From positions 62,001-126,000 of the forward strand of contig CAWEQO010000002.1 in the NCBI GenBank assembly GCA_963811225.1: 64,000 nt of DNA. The letters are read 5' to 3'. A program made the translations under genes and the position numbers. Positions 9,614 to 17,012 of this stretch are shown here, one piece after another. Below the pieces are notes generated by a model that had not been told where the DNA came from, searched no databases, and was given only the letters and a program-made list of their open reading frames with translations. Source of the DNA: CAWEQO01 sp963811225. GTDB lineage: Bacteria > Chloroflexota > Anaerolineae > Anaerolineales > Anaerolineaceae. The stretch's first letter is position 1, and every line of letters starts with the position of its first letter.

Positions 9614-10492
9614 ATGTCGTACGAATTTACCCCACCTTCTAGAATAGCGGTTGCATACCATCCCAGCCTCGATGCGGCCCAGGTCGAGTTGGAGGAGGTG
9701 TGCGGCTATCTGCGCCGGCAGGGCGTGGAGATGGTGTCTTGCGCCTCGCTCTACGACCCAGACCTGCGGCGAAGTTTACAAGACGGCAACTTCGACATCC
9801 TGATCGCCCTGGGCGGCGACGGCACGATGCTGAGGGCGGGGCGGCTGCTGGCTCCGCTGAGCATCCCGGTCTTGGGCATCAACGCCGGTCACTTCGGTTT
9901 CCTGACCGAGGTGCAGCGTGAGGACTGGCGCGAGAGCATGTCGCTGCTGCTGGAGGGCAAGTACCGCCTGGAGCGGCGCATGATGCTGCGGGCCGAGCAC
10001 TGGCGCGGCGAGCAAATGCTCGACTCGTGGGACGTGCTCAACGAGGTGGTGGTATCGCGCGGCAGGCTGGTGCGTCCAATCCAGCTCACCGCCCAGGTTG
10101 ACGGTTACCGGATGTCGAATTACACCGCCGACGGGTTGATCGCCGCCACCCCCACCGGCTCCACGGCCTACGCCCTTGCCGTCGGCGGGCCGATCATGCC
10201 GCCCGAACTGCGCAACATCCTGATCATCCCGGTAGCGCCGCACCTGTCCATCGACCGTGGCATTATTTTGCCGGAAGGCGTGTGCGTGACGATCGGCGTG
10301 GTCACCTCGCACGAGGCGGTCATCAGCGTGGATGGGTACCCCCCGGTGGAGGTCGAAACCGGCGATTCGATCAAAGCTCTCGCCGGAGAACATGCGGCTT
10401 TATTCGTCCGTTTTCAGGATCCCAGTTATTTTTACCGTAATCTAACAATGTATATGGAGCAAAACCCCGCTGCCAACCAAAACCATGAGTGA
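9614..10492 (+). CDS. nadK: NAD kinase
   Basis: Phosphorylates NAD+ to NADP+ with ATP or polyphosphate in the cytoplasm. The diagnostic GGDGT motif is at residues 67-71 (ALGGDGTML), followed by GINAGHFGFLTE, NEVVVSRG and the glycine-rich ATPTGSTAYALAVGGPI loop. Length (292 residues) is typical. The stop overlaps the start of the next gene by 8 bases, so the two are translated from one message. Confidence 0.95.
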   Translation: MSYEFTPPSRIAVAYHPSLDAAQVELEEVCGYLRRQGVEMVSCASLYDPDLRRSLQDGNFDILIALGGDGTMLRAGRLLAPLSIPVLGINAGHFGFLTEVQREDWRESMSLLLEGKYRLERRMMLRAEHWRGEQMLDSWDVLNEVVVSRGRLVRPIQLTAQVDGYRMSNYTADGLIAATPTGSTAYALAVGGPIMPPELRNILIIPVAPHLSIDRGIILPEGVCVTIGVVTSHEAVISVDGYPPVEVETGDSIKALAGEHAALFVRFQDPSYFYRNLTMYMEQNPAANQNHE

Positions 10493-11028
10493 AGAGACCC
10501 CTAACCAACCCCTTGTTTGTGTAAACCATCCGAATCGTCAGACCTCGCTGCGCTGCAACCGCTGCGGGGATCTCATCTGCCCGGAGTGTGCGGTGCTGAC
10601 CCCCACCGGTTACCGCTGCAAGAAGTGCGTGCGCTCACAGCAGAAAGTCTACGTGACCGCCCGCACCGTCGACTACCCGCTGGCGTTCTTCGTCGCCGCC
10701 ATCCTCAGCTTTGGCGGGATCTTTATCGCCCGATTCCTGGGCTTTTTTGCGGTCTTCCTGGCCCCGGTGGCCGGGGTGGTCGTCGCCGAGGCGGTGCGCA
10801 GGATCGTGCGCAAGCGGCGCGGCAAGGCGCTGTTCCAGCTGGCCACGGCCGGGGCGGTGGCAGGGACGGTGCCGATCATCCTGCCGAGCCTGATCGGTGG
10901 GCTGGTGATGCTCTCCAGCGCGCGGGGGCTTCTTTGGCCTGCTGTCGCTGGTGTGGCTGGGGCTGTATGTGTTCCTGATGGCCAGCACGGTGTATTACCG
11001 GCTGTCTGGGATCCAGATGCGGAGATAA
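10485..11028 (+). CDS. B-box zinc-finger membrane protein, probable C-terminal frameshift
   Basis: The N-terminus holds a B-box-like zinc finger (CVNHPNRQT, CNRCGDLICPECA, YRCKKC, residues about 10-50) followed by three to four hydrophobic helices. In the annotated frame the last 40 residues (to 11042) lose their membrane character. If one base is removed in the GCGCGGGGG run near 10923, the sequence continues as GFFGLLSLVWLGLYVFLM and ends QMRR at 11028, a convincing last helix. The protein probably binds zinc at the membrane surface; its role is unknown. It overlaps nadK. Confidence 0.65.
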
Positions 11029-11174
11029 CGGATAACTTCTGAATTTTAACACTTGTTCGAGAAATGGCTTTATAATTGCACCTCTAGATGAAATCACGAA
11101 TGTACATAGCAAGAACACACCAAGTTCCCTGGACGCCTTCCATTCGTGATCACTTAAAATTGAGGACGTTGTAG

Positions 11175-11223
11175 AATGGAACTTGAGGGAGCGCATTCGC
11201 CCGCAGTTCCCTCAAGTTCCATT
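11175..11223. terminator. Hairpin upstream of recN
   Basis: Perfect 16-bp arms (AATGGAACTTGAGGGA at 11175-11190, complement at 11208-11223) separated by 17 nt. A weaker hairpin (ATCACGAATG/CATTCGTGAT, 11093-11102 and 11141-11150) precedes it. The hairpin ends 45 bp before the recN ATG, so it could act as terminator for the upstream gene or as a leader structure. Confidence 0.6.
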
Positions 11224-11267
11224 CATTCCTCTCTGACCTTGCCTAGAAGGGAACGATCGAGCGAACC

Positions 11268-13009
11268 ATGCTGAAAGAACTCCGGATCGAGAACTTTGCG
11301 ATTATCCAGAGCCTGATCATCGATTTCGAGGACGGGCTGAGCACCTTTACCGGTGAAACCGGCGCAGGCAAATCGATCTTGTTGGACGCCCTGGTCTGCA
11401 TTGTGGGCGGGCGCACCGACACCAACATGATCCGCAGCGGCGCCAACAAGGCCCTGGTGGAGGCCACCTTCCGCCTGCCGCAAGCCAACCGTGAAATCAT
11501 CAGCGAGATCCTCGAGCGGGAAGAGCTGCTCGACGATCCCGATTACGTCACCCTGGGGCGCGAGCTGCGCCTGGAGGGCCGCAATGTGGCGCGGGTCAAC
11601 GGGCGCTCGGTGAGCGTCTCGCTGCTGAAAGACCTGGGCAGCTACCTGGTGGACATCCACGGGCAATCGGAGCACCTTTCGCTGCTCAATACCCGCCAGC
11701 ACCTGCCGCTGCTGGACCGTTACGCCGACATCGATGCCGATCTGGGCGCGTACCGGCAGACCTACCGCAAGCTGCTGGCGCTGCGGCGCGAGCTGAACGA
11801 TCTGCGCGAGTCGGAGCGGGACGCCTACCGGCGCACCGACCTGTTCACCTTCCAGGTGCAGGAGATCGAACTCGGCCCACCTGACGCCCGGCGAAGAGGA
11901 AGATCTGCGCCAGGAGCGTGACCGGCTGGCGAATGCCGAGGCGCTGGCCTCGCTGGCGCAGCAAGCGCTGCTGCTCTTAGAGGAGGGCGACTCCGAAGTC
12001 CCCGGCCATCTCGGACCTGGTCGGCAAGGTGGTCGAGACGCTGGCGGGGGTCGCCCGGCTCGATCCCTCACAGTCGGCGCTGTACGATCAGGTGGAGGAA
12101 GTGTTTGCGAGCCTCTCGGACCTGGGGCGGGAGATGCGCGACTACCTGGAGGGCATCGAGTTCAATCCGCGCCGCCTGGAGCAGGCGGAGGAACGTCTGG
12201 AAATGATCTCGATCCTCAAACGCAAGTACGGCGGCAGCATCGAAGCGGTGCTGGCCTTCGGGGAGAAAGCCCGGGCGCAGCTGGACACCATCGCCCACGC
12301 CAGTGAGCGTATCCAGGAGCTGGAGGGACAGGAGAGCGCCCTGCTGGAGCAGATCTCGGCCCAGGCGCAGGCCCTGTCGGAGCGACGCTGCCAGGCGGCG
12401 GAAACGCTGGCCAAGGGCATCGAGAACGAACTGGACGACCTGAGCATGTCGGGGGCGCGCTTCACGGTGGACATCCAGCACAAGCCGGATGCCAGGGGCT
12501 TGCAGATGCTGAATGGTACCCGGGTGGCATTCGACGATTCGGGCTTCGATCAGGTGGAATTCCTGATTGCCCCCAACCCGGGCGAGGGCTTCAAACCGCT
12601 GGTTAAGATCGCCTCGGGTGGTGAGACCTCGCGGCTGATGCTGGCGCTGAAGAACGTGCTGGCGCGAGCCGACGACATCCCCACGCTGGTGTTCGACGAG
12701 ATCGACCAGGGTATCGGCGGGCGGGTAGGCTCGGTGGTGGGCGAGAAACTGTGGCAGCTGGGACGGCAGCATCAAGTGCTGTGCGTGACGCATCTGCCGC
12801 AGCTGGCGGCGTTCGGCGATCAGCACTACCGGGTGCAAAAGATGGTGGAAGCGGGGCGCACGCAGACACAGGTGGAGCGGCTGAACGACTCGCCGCGGCT
12901 GGACGAACTGGCGCAGATGCTCGGGGCGCTCTCGGCGGCCAACCGCATCGCCGCCCAAGAGACGCTGGAGACGGCCAAGCGCAGAGCGGCACAGTTAGCC
13001 GGTCATTAG
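11268..13009 (+). CDS. recN: DNA repair protein RecN, with two frameshifts
   Basis: SMC-like ATPase that acts at double-strand breaks. Walker A GETGAGKS is at residues 29-36, SGGETSRLMLALK (signature) and VFDEIDQGIGG (Walker B) lie near the C-terminus, with coiled coil between. The frame is lost at about 11874 (one extra G in CTCGGCCC; the correct reading gives EIELAHLTPGEEEDLRQE) and restored into a third frame at about 12001 (one extra C; EGDSEVPAISDLVGK). Corrected, the protein is about 580 residues, normal for RecN. Two independent +1 changes in one essential-looking gene point to sequence errors. Confidence 0.88.
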
Positions 13010-13105
13010 CCGGGACCGTCAATTGGGCAGTTGGGGATTGGGCAATCAGGGAGACCGGTTCCCAATCCCTAATCGCCCAATCCCTAATTGCCTTCTTACC
13101 CATGT

Positions 13106-13111
13106 TATAAT
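13106..13111 (+). promoter_or_regulatory. -10 element before the LysM gene
   Basis: TATAAT lies 14 bases before the ATG at 13126, leaving room for a leader of only about 6-8 nt; the start codon has only a weak CTCCT-like context and no Shine-Dalgarno. Confidence 0.5.
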
Positions 13112-13125
13112 CCCCATCAACTCCT

Positions 13126-13902
13126 ATGAAAAAGATCATTCTATCCCTCGGCTTCCTACTGGTCCTGGCGGCGTTTGCGGCGGCGCTGGTCTCGCCGGCG
13201 GCTGCCAGCCCGCAGCCCCAGGTCTTTTACCAGACTCCCACGCCCGACGCTGAGGGCCACATCTATTATGTCGTGAAGAGCGGTGAGAGCTGCACCAGTA
13301 TCTCGCTGCTAACCGGCGTCGATCTCAACACGCTGCGCCAGCAAAACAACCTGGACGCAGACTGCACGCTGCAGATCGGGCAAAAGCTGCTGCTGAGCGT
13401 GGTGGAGATCCGGGCCGTCACGGCGGGCCCGACGCCAACCGCTACCGCAGTTCTGCCCACGCCCACACCCTTCAATGGGAACGGGCGCATCTGCATCTTC
13501 CTGTTTGAAGACGTGGACGGCAACGGCATCCCTGCCACAACCGAGGCGCAGGTATCCAACGGTGCGGTGAGCATCACCAACCGCTCGGGCAGCACCTCGC
13601 TGACCGGCATGACCGCCGGTCCTGCTGAGGACCCGCTGTGCTTTGAGGAAATTCCCGAGGGCGAGTATAACGTCAGCGTGGCGCCGCCGGAGGGGTACAA
13701 CGCCACCACCACGATGAACTATCCAATCAGCATGCGGCCGGGCGATTCATCCACGCTCAACTTTGGGGCGCAGCACGGCTCGGTTGCGGCCCAGCAGGCT
13801 GCTCCTGAAGAAAAGACCTCACCGGTGCTCGGGCTGCTCGGGGGCGTGCTGGTGCTGGGTGGAGTGGGGCTGGGATTGTACGTGTGGCGGATTAAGCGGT
13901 AG
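13126..13902 (+). CDS. Secreted LysM-domain protein with C-terminal membrane anchor
   Basis: A 258-residue exported protein. Signal peptide about residues 1-28 (hydrophobic core ending PAAAS), one LysM domain about 45-90 (YYVVKSGESCTSISLLTG ... LQIGQKLLL), a Thr/Pro linker, then a beta-sandwich-like region with a calcium-type DVDGNGIP segment, and a final hydrophobic helix followed by WRIKR. LysM domains bind peptidoglycan or chitin-type N-acetylglucosamine polymers; the C-terminal anchor suggests surface display. The partner is unknown. Confidence 0.75.
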   Translation: MKKIILSLGFLLVLAAFAAALVSPAAASPQPQVFYQTPTPDAEGHIYYVVKSGESCTSISLLTGVDLNTLRQQNNLDADCTLQIGQKLLLSVVEIRAVTAGPTPTATAVLPTPTPFNGNGRICIFLFEDVDGNGIPATTEAQVSNGAVSITNRSGSTSLTGMTAGPAEDPLCFEEIPEGEYNVSVAPPEGYNATTTMNYPISMRPGDSSTLNFGAQHGSVAAQQAAPEEKTSPVLGLLGGVLVLGGVGLGLYVWRIKR

Positions 13903-13923
13903 AACCACGCCCTAAAGTTTCAA

Positions 13924-14002
13924 GCAAAGGGGCGGACCGAAAAGAAAGCAGAAATCGTAGCATTCATACGATTTCTGCTTTCTTTTCGGTCCGCCCCTTT
14001 GC
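13924..14002. terminator. Hairpin with perfect 36-bp arms
   Basis: Arms 13924-13959 and 13967-14002 are exactly complementary, with a 7-nt loop (GCATTCA). It separates the convergent LysM and DinB genes. The inner part of the stem (CCGAAAAGAAAGCAGAAAT followed by CGTA) is repeated in the hairpin at 29106-29162. Confidence 0.85.
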
Positions 14003-14012
14003 CTGTGACTTT

Positions 14013-14543
14013 TTAAAGATACGGCGGGAACTGTGAAATGTCGGCAGCCAGGGGCTTACCGCGCTCGGCGGGCCAGGTGCCCATGACCTGGCGCAGGATG
14101 GCGAACTCGCCGATGTGGTAGGCATTGTGGTCCGCCACCAGCAGGATTTCGCGCAGCATCGTGTAGCCCTGTGCGTGGGGCAGCTCGGCCAGGATCTGTG
14201 TGCCGGGGTCTTGGACAATGTCCTGGATGGCCTGCAGATCGGCCTTAAAGGCGTCGATGGTCTGCTGCCACCGCTCAGGCGTGGCGGAGGCGCCCGGCGC
14301 GGGCCAGTAGCCTTCCGGCCATTGGGGGGAAACGTACTCGGGATTGCGGACAAATTCGAGGATGTCGAACTGGGTAATGCGCAGGTGTTCGAGCAGATGC
14401 CAGGGGGTATAGGTCACGTTCGGCGGGTGCTGGTTGATAAACTCCATTGGAAAATCGGCCACGGCATCATCGATACCCATGTGGGCATTCCCACCTTGAA
14501 GCAGCGCCAGTAGCTGGCTGCGCAGGATCTCTTCGCCGTTCAT
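14013..14543 (-). CDS. DinB-family protein
   Basis: A 176-residue four-helix-bundle protein of the DinB/YfiT type. Candidate metal-binding histidines are in HLLEHLR (about residue 48) and DHNAYHIGE near the C-terminus, the expected spacing. Start chosen at ATG 14543 because AAAGGAG lies upstream; the longer open frame runs over rnhB on the other strand. Family members include thiol-dependent transferases and damage-inducible proteins of unknown activity. Divergent from rnhB. Confidence 0.8.
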   Translation of the reverse strand: MNGEEILRSQLLALLQGGNAHMGIDDAVADFPMEFINQHPPNVTYTPWHLLEHLRITQFDILEFVRNPEYVSPQWPEGYWPAPGASATPERWQQTIDAFKADLQAIQDIVQDPGTQILAELPHAQGYTMLREILLVADHNAYHIGEFAILRQVMGTWPAERGKPLAADISQFPPYL

Positions 14544-14583
14544 AGATAGTCTCTCCTTTCCCCGATCGACGAATATTATGGAG

Positions 14584-14639
14584 ATTATAACCCGAGAGAG
14601 TGGAGAGGAGTAACCACTCTCTTTCTTCGGGATTATACT
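14584..14639. promoter_or_regulatory. Divergent promoter region with a central hairpin
   Basis: Two -10 boxes face outwards: TATAAT on the minus strand (14584-14589) for the DinB gene and TATACT on the plus strand (14634-14639) for rnhB. Between them AGAGAGTGG/CCACTCTCT (14595-14603, 14614-14622) forms a 9-bp inverted repeat, a possible regulator site. The rnhB ATG follows its -10 by 7 bases, so rnhB is probably leaderless. Confidence 0.5.
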
Positions 14640-14646
14640 TACCGGC

Positions 14647-15315
14647 ATGGTTGTGCAACCTACCCTCGAATTTGAACTGGAGCTGTGGCAGCGGGGCATC
14701 CTGCGTGTGGCGGGGATTGATGAGGCCGGGCGCGGGGCCTGGGCCGGGCCGGTGGCATCGGGCGCAGTGATCCTGCCGCCCGATCCGTCGATCCTGGAGC
14801 GGCTGGACGGGGTGCGCGATTCCAAGCAGATGACGGCCCTCCAGCGGGCGCGCTGGGCGGCGGAGATCCGCAAGACAGCGTTGGGATGGGGCACGGGCTT
14901 CGCCTCGCACGAGGAGGTGGACACGCTCGGGCTGCTGCCGGCGACGCGCCTGTCGATGCTGCGCGCCCTGCAAGCCATGGCCCTGCCGCCTGAATTCCTG
15001 CTGATCGATGCGGTGCGGCTGCCGCTGGGCGTGCCACAAGCGGCGCTGATCAAGGGAGACGTGCGCTCGCTGAGCATTGCGGCCGCGTCGGTGCTGGCGA
15101 AGACCACCCGGGATGCGTTTATGGTGGAGCAGGACCGCTATTACCCCGGTTACGATTTCTGGCGGCACAAGGGCTACGGCACCCGCCTGCACCAGCTGGC
15201 GCTGTTGGCCCAGGGGCCGTCTGCGATCCACCGGCGGAGTTTTGCGCCTGTGCATAATTTGATCGAGTTTGGGGTGTTGTGGTTGGAGGGGGAATTTCCG
15301 GAGGAGGGGGATTAG
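14647..15315 (+). CDS. rnhB: Ribonuclease HII
   Basis: Cleaves RNA in RNA-DNA hybrids and at single embedded ribonucleotides. The catalytic signature GIDEAGRGAWAGP puts Asp25-Glu26 in place; a third acidic residue is in LLIDAVRL and the fourth in TTRDAF. Length 222 residues is normal. Note Trp in the AGRGAWAGP stretch, where Pro-Leu is more usual. Divergent from the DinB gene. Confidence 0.93.
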   Translation: MVVQPTLEFELELWQRGILRVAGIDEAGRGAWAGPVASGAVILPPDPSILERLDGVRDSKQMTALQRARWAAEIRKTALGWGTGFASHEEVDTLGLLPATRLSMLRALQAMALPPEFLLIDAVRLPLGVPQAALIKGDVRSLSIAAASVLAKTTRDAFMVEQDRYYPGYDFWRHKGYGTRLHQLALLAQGPSAIHRRSFAPVHNLIEFGVLWLEGEFPEEGD

Positions 15316-15377
15316 GTCGTTGGCATGTTCGGGGCTGGCGGCGACCGCTAAACCGTGAGGAACACTCCCTGAGCCGA

Positions 15378-15550
15378 GCAGATAACATAGCCCCAGGCTT
15401 CGTGCCTGGGGTTCTTAGCCTGCAAGGCGCACCGGCCGATAAAAGATCACACATTCTACCCGCCGGCTACCCCAGGCAGCCCTTACAGGGTGCTTCGCGA
15501 GGATGCCTGGGGCTACGTGCGACAGGGATGCCTGAAGCTACGTTATCTGC
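15378..15550. repeat. REP-like hairpin repeat, TAGCCCCAGGC family
   Basis: This gene-free stretch (15316-15660) contains an outer inverted repeat GCAGATAACaTAG/CTAcGTTATCTGC (15378-15390, 15538-15550). Inside are a short hairpin AGCCCCAGGC-TTCGT-GCCTGGGG (15389-15411) and a second pair CCCCAGGC/GCCTGGGGCTAC (15470-15477, 15505-15516). The repeated core GTAGCCCCAGGC is different from, but built like, the two other hairpin-repeat families in this window. Confidence 0.7.
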
Positions 15551-15615
15551 CTGAGCAGTTACAGGAAATCTTAGAATTAGATGAGGAAACCCCTTGTATT
15601 TTGGGAATAGGTTTG

Positions 15616-15621
15616 TATAAT
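15616..15621 (+). promoter_or_regulatory. -10 element of the ROK regulator gene
   Basis: TATAAT 40 bases before the start codon; CAGGAG immediately precedes the ATG at 15661. Confidence 0.5.
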
Positions 15622-15660
15622 TAGCATTAGTTTATTCACGCAATCAATTATCAGGAGAAT

Positions 15661-16881
15661 ATGCAGAGATCACGCGCTGCCGATCAGGAGGTTGTGCGCA
15701 AGGTTAATAAGTCGTTGATCTTAAACGCCTTGCGCCTGCACGCCCCAATTTCCAGGGCGGAGCTTGCTGCGCTTTCCGGTCTGAACCGCAGCACGGTCAG
15801 CAACATTATCAAGGGTCTTCTTGATGAGGGGCTGGTCTGGGAGCAGGAGCTAAAAGACTCCCGCATTGGCCGGCCCTCGATCTCGCTCAACCTCCGCCCC
15901 GACGGTGGGGCCATCATCGGCGTTGAAATCAACGTCGATTTTATTTCTGTGCTCCTGACCGACTTCGTGGCTGCGCCACTGCACCAGGATTTCATCCCCT
16001 TCGACCCCTCGCTGCCGCAGATCGATGTGCTGCTGCGCGCCGAGCAGGCAGTAGACCGTGCCATCCAGGTCGCTGCCCAGCGCAAGCTGCAGGTCATGGG
16101 CATCGGGGTGGGGCTGCCCGGCCTGGTTGACGTCGAGCGCGGCGAGCTGATCTTCGCCCCCAACCTGCACTGGAGCGATATCCCCCTGCGCTTGATGTGG
16201 AACCAGCGCTTCCGCTGCCCGATCTTCGTGGACAACGAAGCCAACCTGGCGGCCCTGGGCGAGTATTACTTCGGGATCGCCCGCAACGTCGACCATTTTA
16301 TCTACCTCAGCTCGGGGGTAGGCATGGGCGGCGGGATCATGATCCATGGCAAGCTGTTCCGCGGTTGGAACGGTTATGCGGGGGAATTAGGCCACATCCA
16401 GCGCGATCCAGAGGGAGAGCAGTGTGGCTGCGGGCGCACCGGCTGTTGGGAAACCCAGGTGGGGCCCAAGGCTGTGCTGAGCCGGGTAAAGAATGCCCTG
16501 AAAGAAAATAATCGTAGAGAGGGCTCTCCCAGCGATCCGTTCGACCTGAACGATCTGACCTTCGAACTGGTGATCGAACGGGCGCTGCAAGGAGCCGGCA
16601 TCTGCTTGAAAGCGATTGAAGAAGTTGGCGTCAATCTGGGGAAAGGCATCGCCGACATCGCCAACATCTTCAACCCGGAAATGGTCGTGATCGGCGGCTT
16701 GCTGTGCCAGGCCCGCACGATCCTATATCCGGTCATCCAGGAAACGGTCGCCAAGGAAACGCTGCTGCCCTCGCAGAAAGACCTGCGCATCGAGTTCTCA
16801 GAGCGCGGCCGGGATGCCTGCGTCTATGGCGCAGTCGCCATCGTACTCGACAACATCTTGCAAGAAATGGCAATTGTCTGA
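15661..16881 (+). CDS. ROK-family transcriptional regulator (XylR/NagC-like)
   Basis: A 406-residue repressor-type protein. Residues about 17-75 form a winged helix-turn-helix (SRAELAALSGLNRSTVSNII); the rest is a sugar-kinase-like ROK domain with DNEANLAALGE and the zinc motif CGCGRTGCWE after GHIQ. It lies directly upstream of xylFGH in the same orientation, so it probably controls that transporter in response to xylose or a related sugar. This is inferred from position. The start is supported by CAGGAG. Confidence 0.88.
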   Translation: MQRSRAADQEVVRKVNKSLILNALRLHAPISRAELAALSGLNRSTVSNIIKGLLDEGLVWEQELKDSRIGRPSISLNLRPDGGAIIGVEINVDFISVLLTDFVAAPLHQDFIPFDPSLPQIDVLLRAEQAVDRAIQVAAQRKLQVMGIGVGLPGLVDVERGELIFAPNLHWSDIPLRLMWNQRFRCPIFVDNEANLAALGEYYFGIARNVDHFIYLSSGVGMGGGIMIHGKLFRGWNGYAGELGHIQRDPEGEQCGCGRTGCWETQVGPKAVLSRVKNALKENNRREGSPSDPFDLNDLTFELVIERALQGAGICLKAIEEVGVNLGKGIADIANIFNPEMVVIGGLLCQARTILYPVIQETVAKETLLPSQKDLRIEFSERGRDACVYGAVAIVLDNILQEMAIV

Positions 16882-17012
16882 CTTTGCCGCCAAACCGGCA
16901 CAGCAAACAACCGTTTGTGGAAAGGAGGTTCAGACACACAAATTTTTCCACCCTCAACCGCTCCACCCAAGATGCTGTTCCATTTTCTTTAGAAAACAAG
17001 AGGAGAATTGCA

